Shown here: positions 1-8,074 of the stretch, in pieces
How positions within the stretch are numbered: position 1 is the stretch's first letter
Layout of the letters: each line of letters starts with the position of its first letter
Program-made: the position numbers and the translations under genes
Origin: FEN-1297 sp964498065
GTDB lineage: Bacteria; Bacteroidota; Ignavibacteria; Ignavibacteriales; Ignavibacteriaceae
Length of the DNA: 22,555 nt
Assembly: GCA_964498065.1 (NCBI GenBank)
Contig: CAZCFZ010000060.1
Coordinates: 1 to 22,555 of the forward strand
Reading direction: 5' to 3'
The notes under the pieces: generated by a model
The model's input: the letters and a program-made list of their open reading frames with translations, nothing else
Told to the model about the DNA's origin: nothing
Databases searched by the model: none

Positions 1-272
1 AATTTAACTAACTATTTCGACTTAACAGAGAATTTTGTATCAACTTAATTTATGTCTAAATATATTCGCACATTGGTCGGAAGTCAAGTGGATATTAAAA
101 AATATTTTATTTTTTTACGTAAAGTGAAAAAATAACTTAGATTAATCAGGTAATTTTATACTCCGATAAATCATTGGACACGCTATGGACACCATTATTA
201 AAATAACTATAAAAATTGGCTATAATATAATGATTTTGGGGTGCCAGGAAACTCCCTGTCTCTCCGCAAAAC

Positions 273-300
273 AAAATGTCCCGAACTTTCGGGACATTTT
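273..300. terminator. Perfect 12-bp hairpin, probable bidirectional terminator
   Basis: Arms 273-284 (AAAATGTCCCGA) and 289-300 are exact reverse complements around a 4-base loop. The A-run on the left and T-run on the right make it usable as an intrinsic terminator in either direction. It lies downstream of the minus-strand membrane protein gene that ends at 501. It could equally be part of the surrounding repeat element. Confidence 0.6.
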
Positions 301-407
301 TGTTTTCCGAGCGTTGAAAGTTTACTTTCATAAGTGAAGGAAAATAAAAATGAGGAATCGCAAAGCGATATGGACATTTTGTTTTAGCATCCCCTTTAGG
401 GATCACG

Positions 408-431
408 AAAGTGAATCTCTTCATTCACTTT
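408..431. repeat. Perfect 9-bp inverted repeat
   Basis: Arms 408-416 (AAAGTGAAT) and 423-431 pair exactly around the loop CTCTTC. It is the first hairpin met by transcripts leaving the minus-strand gene at 501, but no T-run follows on that strand, so a terminator role is weak. Confidence 0.5.
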
Positions 432-500
432 AATACAATATTTGTCGGTTAATTATATTATTTACCTGACTTTTTTACTTACTAAGAAAATTTGGCAAAA

Positions 501-1340
501 TTATTTCTGCCTAAAAGAATTTCTTAAAATATTTTCGTTAAAATTGCCGCTTACTATTCCTTCCGCTGCGTATCGATATAGGGCTGCGGTATATATAGTG
601 TTTATTGTTGAAGATATAATTATCAAGAATAATATTGCAATCCCGAATACTGCACCAACGCTGATTGTTACAACAAGCATCCTTTGAGATAATGTGTATA
701 ATGCAATTGGTATAAATAATATTATTAATCCGAAAATTATTAAACCGAATATTAATCCGATACCGATATTACCTATTAATTGTTCACCCCACGTTTTTTT
801 CAAGAGCCGCGAACTTCTTTTAACTGCTTCTATAGGGCCGACTTCTTCCGTAACCAAGATGGGAATCACTAAGAATGTTACTATACTCCATGCAAGACTT
901 GAAATGAATGCAAATATTCTACCCAAAATGCCTAATCTTTCTTGTGCCCATCTTAAAATTAATCCGACCGTCGATGCGATAAGAGCATAACCTATAATAG
1001 ATAACAAATGACTTGACGCAATCTTTAATCCGTCTGCAAGTGTCGGGCTGCCTCCCTTTAGCTTAATCATAGCGGCACTAACAAGCGCCGAATTAAAAAA
1101 TATTATCACAAAATAAATAAGAAAGTAATAAATAAATACAAACGGTAGCGTAGTAGAATTAAGACCGGAGAAAGATTTACCAGCATTACCTTTCAAGAAA
1201 ATAGGGAATGCGAAAGATAGTGTAATTAAAATAACTGCAATAGACGAAATAATCGGAAAGACTACCAGTGCTTTATCGGATTTTAAGACTTGTGCACTGG
1301 CTTTAACCATTGACCAAGAATTTTTAAACTTATCGCCCAT
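501..1340 (-). CDS. DUF6159-like polytopic membrane protein
   Basis: A 279-residue integral membrane protein with about six hydrophobic segments. The first follows a short amphipathic start (KNSWSMVKASAQVLKSDKAL), and others lie near residues 70-95, 110-130, 140-165, 195-220 and 225-255. That opening, a Trp-Ser-Met-Val-Lys stretch leading into 'LKSDKALVVFPI', is the pattern I associate with the DUF6159 family, whose function is unknown. The C-terminal tail (RYAAEGIVSGNF) is polar and probably cytoplasmic. The start is supported by a strong ribosome site, GGAGGT, three bases before the ATG (plus-strand 1344-1349). The gene stands alone. No catalytic motif is visible. The family call is from memory and would need a profile search. 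Confidence 0.8.
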   Translation of the reverse strand: MGDKFKNSWSMVKASAQVLKSDKALVVFPIISSIAVILITLSFAFPIFLKGNAGKSFSGLNSTTLPFVFIYYFLIYFVIIFFNSALVSAAMIKLKGGSPTLADGLKIASSHLLSIIGYALIASTVGLILRWAQERLGILGRIFAFISSLAWSIVTFLVIPILVTEEVGPIEAVKRSSRLLKKTWGEQLIGNIGIGLIFGLIIFGLIILFIPIALYTLSQRMLVVTISVGAVFGIAILFLIIISSTINTIYTAALYRYAAEGIVSGNFNENILRNSFRQK

Positions 1341-2178
1341 TTTACCTCCATTTTATTATGTCTAACTTATAATTATGCCGCAATTATTAATGAACTTAAA
1401 TATTCAAATAAGCATTCAATTGTATATTTATCATTCCCAAAAAATTGCGTTACCTGTCATGATTTGTCCCCATGGTGTCTTAGTGTAGTTATAATTTCCC
1501 TGCTCTCTAATATCGCATCTAATTATACGAAAATAAATGTAGAGATATTTTTTTTAAAATGCATTATAAATATTTTTTAACGTTGTTTAAATTACTCACG
1601 ACTTAGGGATTACGAATGTATAGCATAAATTAATATACATGGTTGTCATGTTTTCTTAGTATTATTATTTTTTAATCGGTCAAGATTTTTTATATAACAT
1701 ATTTTCATATTAATAAGGCATGATTGCATGCCCAGTATAATTGCATGGCCTTGAACCCGGCCTCATTAAAACTATACCGAACATGCTTGAAATTGAACTT
1801 GTCAGATGGCTCCTGTGGATACTTTGACTGCCGGTTTTCCCGGGTATGTTAGTTGACAGGCGTAGATTAATTTTCTTGCAGTATAATTTATCTGCACACA
1901 TTTTGATTTTAAAACTTTTTCCTCTATTAGTTGGTTTTTATTTTAAAAAGGTTTTCATATTTATCCTGCCGTCAGGATTAATAAATGCGAAATTTTTTTA
2001 ACTTTTTATTTTAATTTCAAATCTTTTATTAGTAATTTAATCCCCGGATTATAAGAGTTTAACAAATATGAACCTTAAAAGTAAACAGGGCTGTTAATGA
2101 AGAATTCTAATCTCCCATCTCTTTTCCCATTATATTTTAAATAAAAATTTATTTAACCCAATTTATTTGAGATTAATT
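1341..2178. other. Long intergenic region with a GC-richer island
   Basis: Mostly AT-rich, but two stretches stand out. (1) 1431-1553 on the minus strand is a 40-codon open stretch ending in TGA, with coding-like content (GNYNYTKTPWGQIMTGN). It has no start codon or ribosome site and could be the tail of a lost gene. (2) About 1715-1900 is clearly richer in GC and holds a small hairpin, GGCATG-ATTG-CATGCC (1717-1732). A 63-codon minus-strand frame there looks incidental. The last ~270 bases form the leader of the hybrid kinase gene and include the small palindrome ATCCTG-CCGT-CAGGAT (1963-1978). I could not assign a promoter. Confidence 0.5.
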
Positions 2179-4692
2179 ATGGTAGACAAAGAAAAAAATA
2201 AGAACGAGCTTCTAGAAGAAATTTCCGAATTGCGCAAACGCAATGATGAATTGGAAAATTACAAGAATATAAATGAGCAGGAAAAAGAAAAATCGGAACA
2301 AGAACGTATTATGCTGAGGACTTTACTGAATAATCTACCGGATGCAATTTTTGCAAAGGATAAAGAAGGACGAAAAATAATTTCCAACCTTGCCGACTTG
2401 GAAAATATGGGATGTGAATCCGAAAAAGAAGCAATCGGGAAAACCGATTTTGACTTTTTCCCAAAGGAGATTGCCGAAGGTTTTTATAGAAACGACCGTT
2501 CTGTAATAGATACCGGTAATGTAATTCTGAATAGAGAAGAGTTTTTTATCGACAAGAATGGAAATAAACGCTGGCTTTTTACTTCAAAGCTTCCGCTAAA
2601 GGATTCCAAAGGAAATATTACCGGGCTTATAGGAATTGGACGCAATATTACTGAACAAAAACTTGCTCAGGAATCTCTTCAAAAAGAAAGAATTTTACTA
2701 AGAACACTCATCGACAATCTACCGGATGCTATTTATGTAAAAGATAGAGAATGCAGAAAAACCGTTGCAAACTTAGCCGATGTCAAAAATTTGGGCCTTA
2801 AAACCGAAGATGAGGCTTTGGGAAAAACAGACTTTGATCTATATGAAAAGGATATTGCCGAAGGATTTTATGCCGATGATCAATTGATTATAAAAACCGG
2901 GAAAGCTATTCTTAATAGGGAAGAATTTTTTGTAGATTCAAAAGGAAAAAAGACATGGCTGCTTACATCCAAATTACCTCTTAAGGATGAAAAAGGGAAC
3001 ATTATCGGGCTGATAGGCATAGGCAGAAATATTACCGATAGAAAGCTTGCTGAGGATAAACTAAAAAATGCAAATGCTGAATTGGAACAAACCAATAAAA
3101 AGCTTATTGAAGCAAGCCGTGTAAAAAGTCAATTTTTAGCAAATATGAGTCATGAAATCCGCACACCGCTAAATGCTGTAATCGGTATGACAGGCTTACT
3201 GCTGGATACTCCGTTAAATGAAGAACAAAGAGATTATGTAGAAACAATTTCAAACAGCGGCGACATACTGCTTTCTTTAATTAATGATATACTAGATTTT
3301 TCAAAAATCGAAGCTCAAAAAATCGAATTGGAAAAACATGCATTTGATGTGCGAAGCTGTGTTGAAGAAGCGCTTGACCTGGTTGCATCCAAGGCAGCAG
3401 ACAAAAGCCTCGAACTAACCTACTCTATTGATCCGGGATTATCCACTAACGTTACGGGAGATGTTACACGTCTTCGTCAAATTTTAGTTAACCTCCTCAG
3501 TAATTCTATTAAATTTACCGAAAAAGGTGAAGTTGTTGTCAAGGTATCAGGTCAACTGCGCGATAATTTTACCTATCTTCTGCATTTTTCCGTAAGAGAT
3601 ACGGGACTCGGGATACCGCCGGAATTACAGCCAAAGCTGTTTCAAACTTTTTCCCAGGTAGATGCATCTACTACCAGAAAATTCGGAGGAACCGGGCTCG
3701 GCTTGGCAATAAGTAAAAAACTATGCGAACTTATGGACGGTAATATGTGGGTTGAAAGTATGGGAGTGCCCGGAGAAGGTTCTATTTTTCATTTTACAAT
3801 TACGGTAGAACTATCAATTGAACATCAAGTACATTTCGATTCATCGGAACTATTCGGCAAGCGGGTGCTGATTGTTGATGATAACCAAACCAATAGAAAT
3901 ATTTTACTTCAGCAGACTTCATCGTTAAAGATGGTTCCCACAGGAGCTGCATCAGGTAAAGATGCCCTAATTGCTTTAAAAACAAATACTCAATTCGATC
4001 TGGCAATACTTGATTATCACATGCCGGTAATGGACGGGATAATGCTGGCAGAACAAATAAGGAAAATCACGGGGTTGGAAACTCTTCCGCTTATTCTCCT
4101 TTCTTCTTACGGTTATCATCTTGAAAAAAGTCCGGATTTATCTTTCTTTGCCGCAACGCTTACCAAACCGCTTAAGTTTTCCAGTCTGCCTAGTGCATTA
4201 CTAACCGTACTTAAAAAGGATAAACCTGTTGAGAATAAACCGGCGGATGCTGGCATAAATAAATTTAATAAGGAAATAGGTGAAAATTACCCGCTGAAAA
4301 TTCTTGTTGCAGAGGATAACAAGGTAAATCAGAAAGTGGCTTTAAGATTTTTAGAAAAACTGGGATACAGGGCCGATGTTGCTTTTGACGGAAAGGAAGC
4401 AGTGGAAGCATTAAAACGCCAGTCATACGACTTGATCTTAATGGACATACAAATGCCTGTTATGGATGGAGAGCAGGCAACTATTCAAATCAGAAAGGAT
4501 TTCGACCGCGAACATCAGCCGATTATTGTGGCAATGACTGCAAATGCACTTAAATCGGATCGCGAAAAATATATTTCATCAGGTATAGATGATTTCATTA
4601 TCAAACCTTTTAAGATGGATGAGCTGGTTCATGTATTGGTTGATACATATATAAAAATAAATGAAGGCTCCGGATCTAACGGTGAAAAATAA
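2179..4692 (+). CDS. Soluble hybrid histidine kinase: PAS-PAS-HisKA-HATPase-REC-REC
   Basis: An 837-residue hybrid sensor kinase with no membrane segment, so probably cytosolic. Order: N-terminal coiled coil (about 5-40); two PAS domains (about 42-163 and 170-291) that are near duplicates; coiled coil; HisKA with the phospho-accepting His325 in SHEIRTPLN; HATPase with the N-box NLLSNSIKFT (N438, N442), G1 box DTGLG (from D474) and G2 box GGTGLGLAIS; receiver 1 (D567/D568, phospho-acceptor D612 in LDYHMPVMDG); receiver 2 (E712/D713, D756 in MDIQMPVMDG). All key residues are present in both receivers. There is no Hpt domain, so onward transfer needs another protein. I chose ATG 2179; a TTG at 2167 in the same frame is possible but has no better ribosome site. 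The PAS ligand cannot be read from sequence. The nearby lone receiver (6198-6584) is a possible partner. Confidence 0.93.
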   Translation: MVDKEKNKNELLEEISELRKRNDELENYKNINEQEKEKSEQERIMLRTLLNNLPDAIFAKDKEGRKIISNLADLENMGCESEKEAIGKTDFDFFPKEIAEGFYRNDRSVIDTGNVILNREEFFIDKNGNKRWLFTSKLPLKDSKGNITGLIGIGRNITEQKLAQESLQKERILLRTLIDNLPDAIYVKDRECRKTVANLADVKNLGLKTEDEALGKTDFDLYEKDIAEGFYADDQLIIKTGKAILNREEFFVDSKGKKTWLLTSKLPLKDEKGNIIGLIGIGRNITDRKLAEDKLKNANAELEQTNKKLIEASRVKSQFLANMSHEIRTPLNAVIGMTGLLLDTPLNEEQRDYVETISNSGDILLSLINDILDFSKIEAQKIELEKHAFDVRSCVEEALDLVASKAADKSLELTYSIDPGLSTNVTGDVTRLRQILVNLLSNSIKFTEKGEVVVKVSGQLRDNFTYLLHFSVRDTGLGIPPELQPKLFQTFSQVDASTTRKFGGTGLGLAISKKLCELMDGNMWVESMGVPGEGSIFHFTITVELSIEHQVHFDSSELFGKRVLIVDDNQTNRNILLQQTSSLKMVPTGAASGKDALIALKTNTQFDLAILDYHMPVMDGIMLAEQIRKITGLETLPLILLSSYGYHLEKSPDLSFFAATLTKPLKFSSLPSALLTVLKKDKPVENKPADAGINKFNKEIGENYPLKILVAEDNKVNQKVALRFLEKLGYRADVAFDGKEAVEALKRQSYDLILMDIQMPVMDGEQATIQIRKDFDREHQPIIVAMTANALKSDREKYISSGIDDFIIKPFKMDELVHVLVDTYIKINEGSGSNGEK

Positions 4693-4867
4693 AAATAAAT
4701 ATTAATCTAATAAGAACTAAAATCCTCCCTGAATTTTTTGCATAGCTAAAATTTAACATATCGCGGTTCGATTAAAGGTTTATTTTTCTAATCATTTACA
4801 AAACTTATTTCATATTTAAATCTTAATCTCATTAAATTTACACATTTGTAATTCAATCTCTTATTCG

Positions 4868-4874
4868 AAGGAGG
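4868..4874 (+). promoter_or_regulatory. Strong ribosome binding site of the peptidase gene
   Basis: AAGGAGG lies four bases before the ATG at 4879 and fixes the start. It also shows that this organism uses canonical Shine-Dalgarno pairing at some genes. Confidence 0.85.
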
Positions 4875-4878
4875 ATAT

Positions 4879-6015
4879 ATGAAATCCAGGATTACTGTTT
4901 ATGTATTGATTTTGTCGGTTATTATAACTGCATCAATATATCCGCAGAAAAAAGAAAAGAAAGAGGAGAAAAAAGACAGGCACATTTTTACAATGATATA
5001 CCAGGTAGGAGCTACATCCGTTAAGAACCAGGCAAAAACCGGGACATGCTGGGATTTTGCAACCCAGTCGTTTCTTGAAAGTGAAATTATGCGGATGCAC
5101 CATAAGAAATACAACTTATCCGAAATGTTTGATGTAAGATATACCTACCCGTTAAAAGCAGGGAAATATGTAAGGTATCATGGCAAGTACCAGTTCGGTG
5201 AAGGCGGACAGGCACACGACGTTTTAAAAATATTCGATACCTACGGAGCGGTTCCGTATTCTGTTTATCCGGGTTTGGAACCGGGTGATTCGCTTTATAA
5301 CAATACAGAGATGGATGCGGTTCTGAAAGCTGTTCTTAAAACCATTGTGGAAAGGAAAAAGATAACGTCGCATTATGAGCAAATTGTAAATGCAATATGC
5401 GATATTTATCTTGGGAAAGTACCGCAAAAGTTTGAATACGATGGGAAGGAATATACACCCAGAAGTTTTGCAAAAAGTTTGGGAATCAACACTAAAGACT
5501 ATGTAGAAATAACTTCATTTACGCACCATCCATTTTTTTCCAAGTTTGTGCTGGAAGTTCCCGATAACTGGGAAGATGGTGAATATTATAATGTCCCTTT
5601 GAACGATCTTATTAAAATTATGGATAACGCTTTGGCACACGGTTTCTCAATTGCATGGGACGGAGATGTTGGTAAAGATAATTTTTACCGCAAAAGAGGT
5701 TACGCTGTTGTTCCTTTGAATGACGATACTTCCGGTTCGGGACCTGAAAAAGAAAAAGTAGTGACACAGCAAATGAGACAAAAAGCGTATAATGATTATA
5801 CAACTACCGATGATCATTTGATGCATATAGTCGGATTGGCTCAAGATCAAAACGGAACAAAATTTTATTACACAAAAAATTCGTGGGGAACCAAAGATAA
5901 AAAATACAATGGTTTTTGGTATATGTCGGAACCGTTTGTAAAATTAAGAACCATAGCAATTTTAGTTCACAAAGATGCTATACCTAAAGAAATAAGAGAA
6001 AAATTAGGTTTGTAA
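4879..6015 (+). CDS. Secreted C1B (bleomycin-hydrolase-like) cysteine peptidase
   Basis: A 378-residue papain-fold peptidase. A signal peptide covers about residues 1-23 (basic start, hydrophobic core, ending near SIYPQ), followed by a very basic/acidic linker (KKEKKEEKKDR). Catalytic landmarks: oxyanion Gln51 and nucleophile Cys57 in QAKTGTCWDFA, His316 in LMHIVGLA, and Asn334 in YYTKNSWG. The spacing of Cys, His and Asn and the long insert between them fit peptidase family C1B (bleomycin hydrolase / aminopeptidase C) better than plain papain. Characterised C1B enzymes are mostly intracellular hexamers and somewhat longer, so a secreted, shorter form is notable. There is no propeptide-like region. 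Substrate unknown; peptide trimming in the periplasm or outside is inference. The gene appears monocistronic, followed by a repeat element at 6065. Confidence 0.9.
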   Translation: MKSRITVYVLILSVIITASIYPQKKEKKEEKKDRHIFTMIYQVGATSVKNQAKTGTCWDFATQSFLESEIMRMHHKKYNLSEMFDVRYTYPLKAGKYVRYHGKYQFGEGGQAHDVLKIFDTYGAVPYSVYPGLEPGDSLYNNTEMDAVLKAVLKTIVERKKITSHYEQIVNAICDIYLGKVPQKFEYDGKEYTPRSFAKSLGINTKDYVEITSFTHHPFFSKFVLEVPDNWEDGEYYNVPLNDLIKIMDNALAHGFSIAWDGDVGKDNFYRKRGYAVVPLNDDTSGSGPEKEKVVTQQMRQKAYNDYTTTDDHLMHIVGLAQDQNGTKFYYTKNSWGTKDKKYNGFWYMSEPFVKLRTIAILVHKDAIPKEIREKLGL

Positions 6016-6064
6016 TATTATAAACTATAGATTAAAATGGTTATTAATTGCAAAGTTAATTAAA

Positions 6065-6176
6065 AAGAGGCTGTCCCAAAAGTAATGTTTTGTTTGAATG
6101 ATAGAACGCTGATGACGCAGATTTGAGTGGTTTTCACGGATTTTTAAATAGACAATTACTTTTGAGACAACCTCTT
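6065..6176. repeat. Type A mini-element, copy 1 (112 bp, inverted ends)
   Basis: Begins AAGAGGCTGTCCCAAAAG and ends with the near reverse complement. In copy 2 (17318-17429) the two 22-base ends match at 21 positions. The two copies have the same length and differ at only five bases by hand alignment. The interior has no open reading frame. It sits between convergent genes, where the paired ends could also act as a terminator hairpin. It looks like a non-autonomous mini-transposon; no obvious target-site duplication was found. Confidence 0.85.
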
Positions 6177-6197
6177 CTATCAAATTAATATCCTTAT

Positions 6198-6584
6198 TTA
6201 TCTTTCCTGCTTAATTTCATTTAAAATTTGCAGTACAAGATTTTTCAAATCATTTATTTCATAAGGCTTGGACAGATAGTGAGTCATTCCCTGAGAAAGA
6301 AAGTTTTCCTTGTCTCCCGCCATCGCATATGCAGTTAACGCTATAATGGGAGTTTCTTTATAATTCTCGATTTTTCTTATTTCTTGTGTCGTTTCTATTC
6401 CGTTCATACCATATCCCAAACCCACATCCATTAATATCAGATCATAGTCATTTTCTTTGACCATTTCAACAGCTTTAAAACCATTTTCAGCAAAAGCCAA
6501 TTCACAAATTTTATTAAGTATAATTCTTATTACTTCAATACTCAGTTTGTCATCCTCAACTACAAGAACTTTTTGTAAACTCAT
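6198..6584 (-). CDS. Single-domain CheY-like response regulator
   Basis: A 128-residue stand-alone receiver domain without an output domain. It has the acidic pair D11/D12 (VLVVEDDK), phospho-acceptor D53 (LILMDVGLG), switch Thr84 (IIALTAYAM) and Lys106 (YLSKPYE). All the receiver signature residues are present. It has an AAGGGA ribosome site just upstream of the ATG. Such receivers pass phosphate on or act by protein contact. Its sequence class (ALTAYAMAGDKE...GMTHYLSKPY) resembles the C-terminal receivers of hybrid kinases, so partnership with the hybrid kinase at 2179-4692 is plausible but unproven. It is divergent from the phosphoesterase gene. Confidence 0.92.
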   Translation of the reverse strand: MSLQKVLVVEDDKLSIEVIRIILNKICELAFAENGFKAVEMVKENDYDLILMDVGLGYGMNGIETTQEIRKIENYKETPIIALTAYAMAGDKENFLSQGMTHYLSKPYEINDLKNLVLQILNEIKQER

Positions 6585-6887
6585 ATCTTCCCTTTACTAA
6601 ACAATCCTTAATATTTATACGAACTGCATCTATCATCTTAAGTCCCGATGTATTCATTTAACAATAGATTATACAAATAAGAAATATCGGGATTACTGCA
6701 GAAGTTCTAAATAAAAAAATAATTACGATATTAATTTAGACATAATTATCAAAATAATCGATCATTTTTAATTATTATAAAATAATTCATTGTATCGCAA
6801 ATCAGTTAACCTCAACAATTTCTTAATTAAATTTTATTTGAACTTAATTTGATTTTTGAAAAGAAGATAAAATATTTTGAGGAAATC
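6585..6887. promoter_or_regulatory. Divergent promoter region
   Basis: About 300 AT-rich bases lie between the receiver gene (leftward) and the phosphoesterase gene (rightward), so promoters for both must lie here. I could not place convincing -35/-10 boxes, sigma-54 sites or operators by eye. Confidence 0.45.
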
Positions 6888-7868
6888 ATGAAAAACATTT
6901 TAATCGCCGCATTATTTCTGCTTTTTTCCCTGGGATTTACCGAATTAACAAAAAAAGACGAACACACAAAATCCATAAAACTTCCAAAGTACAGTCATAT
7001 AGTAATTGTAATAGAAGAGAATAAAGATTATGATCAAATAATAGGAAACAGCGCCGCACCCTATATAAATGATGTATTGGTAAAAGAAGGAGCAAACCTT
7101 ACAAACTTTTATGCGGAAGAACATTTTAGCGAAGGCAACTACTTCTGGCTGCTTTCCGGCAGTGATCAAGGAGTAGGGCATTTTGATGTAATACCAACAA
7201 ATTCCAATAATAAAAATTATCCGTTTAAGACATGTAATCTAGGACAGCAGTTAATAAAGAACAGTTATACATTTAAAGGCTATTCCGAAAGCCTTCCTGA
7301 AATCGGAGATACTATCTCGCGTAAAGGTTATTACGCAAGGAAGCATGTGCCGTGGGTAAGTTTTGCAAATATTCCGCATGGAAATACTGTTGAGACATCA
7401 TCCAATCTTCAATTCAAACAATTTCCAAAAGACTTTTCAAAACTTCCGACTGTTAGTTTTGTAATCCCCAATTTAATTCATGATATGCACAACGGGAAAC
7501 CCCCTAAAAGTGTAAAAGACGGAGATAATTGGCTGAAAGAAAATTTAAACAGCTATTATCAATGGGCAAAAACCCACAACAGCCTTTTAATAATTACTTT
7601 CGATGAAAATTCCGATAAGACACACTACTCAGGTTTTACCGATCCGGCAAGTAAAAATCATGATATACGAAACAGGATTCCGACTATAATTGCCGGCGCC
7701 AACATAAAACCGGGTGATTATCCCGAAGGCAAAGGTGTAACCCATGTAAACTTGCTGCGAACCATAGAAGCAATGTACGGCTTACAAAAGTGCGGCCGTC
7801 AGCAGACAAATGCACTTAAGTACGGCATTTCAAATGATTATATTATTAGTGATATATTTTCTAAATAA
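6888..7868 (+). CDS. Secreted phosphoesterase, phospholipase C / acid phosphatase family (PF04185-like)
   Basis: 326 residues counting from ATG 6888, which is preceded by GAGGA four bases upstream. A TTG 39 bases further upstream stays in frame but would bury the signal peptide. Signal peptide about 1-19 (MKNILIAALFLLFSLGFT). The family landmarks are the metal-binding EENKDYDQIIG near the N-terminus (E44, N45), the central 'PTVSFVIPNLIHDMHNG', the 'ITFDEN' motif (D239-N241), and the C-terminal 'HVNLLRTIEAMYGL' (H286). This is the alkaline-phosphatase-fold group that includes bacterial phospholipases C and AcpA-type acid phosphatases. The short length and missing C-terminal beta domains favour a phosphatase over a true phospholipase C, but this is inference. 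Location periplasmic or secreted. Monocistronic, with a strong hairpin 45 bases after the stop. Confidence 0.88.
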   Translation: MKNILIAALFLLFSLGFTELTKKDEHTKSIKLPKYSHIVIVIEENKDYDQIIGNSAAPYINDVLVKEGANLTNFYAEEHFSEGNYFWLLSGSDQGVGHFDVIPTNSNNKNYPFKTCNLGQQLIKNSYTFKGYSESLPEIGDTISRKGYYARKHVPWVSFANIPHGNTVETSSNLQFKQFPKDFSKLPTVSFVIPNLIHDMHNGKPPKSVKDGDNWLKENLNSYYQWAKTHNSLLIITFDENSDKTHYSGFTDPASKNHDIRNRIPTIIAGANIKPGDYPEGKGVTHVNLLRTIEAMYGLQKCGRQQTNALKYGISNDYIISDIFSK

Positions 7869-7912
7869 AAATTTATTCTTTTGATTATGCTTTTAAGACA
7901 CCCGGCAAAGCA

Positions 7913-7945
7913 AGACACCCAATGTTTTAAAAACATTGGGTGTCT
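7913..7945 (+). terminator. 33-base perfect palindromic hairpin, copy 1
   Basis: Arms 7913-7928 (AGACACCCAATGTTTT) and 7930-7945 are exact reverse complements with a single base between them. It lies just after the phosphoesterase stop, where an intrinsic terminator is expected, although only a weak T-run follows. A sister hairpin at 19432-19464 differs by two base pairs, both compensated. Confidence 0.7.
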
Positions 7946-8074
7946 GCACTAAATTCAGTTTGTTTAATTGACCTCTATTACTTTATTTTATGTTTAAATA
8001 ATTTATTTTCTTTTTTTGTTTTCAATCCTTAGGGGAAAGATAATTTTTATTTTTTATTAAAAAGCAGTTAAAAT

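Larger units (their letters stand above)
1..500. other. Intergenic region rich in hairpins
   Basis: The first ~240 bases are AT-rich with nothing recognisable. From about 240 to 431 there is a dense run of small palindromes: 273-300, 315-330, 389-403 and 408-431. Between them lies GC-richer sequence unlike its surroundings. A 92-codon frame on the minus strand (424 to 146) crosses all of these hairpins. I read it as a translated repeat and not as a gene, because it has no ribosome site and the perfect stems leave little room for protein-level constraint. Confidence 0.6.

Noticed and set aside
146..424. 92-codon minus-strand frame
   Set aside because: It runs through several perfect hairpins, has no ribosome site, and its sequence is explained by the repeat.
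481..520. Sigma-54 promoter-like GG...GC sequence
   Set aside because: The GG to GC spacing is wrong and it lies inside the end of a coding sequence.
1710..1901. 63-codon minus-strand frame in the GC-richer island
   Set aside because: No ribosome site, no recognisable family and a length expected by chance in less AT-rich DNA. It is kept only as a compositional anomaly.
2167..2178. TTG start for the hybrid kinase
   Set aside because: The ATG four codons later is equally placed and no ribosome site favours the TTG.
6849..6887. TTG start for the phosphoesterase
   Set aside because: It would put 13 charged residues before the signal peptide, and GAGGA sits ahead of ATG 6888.
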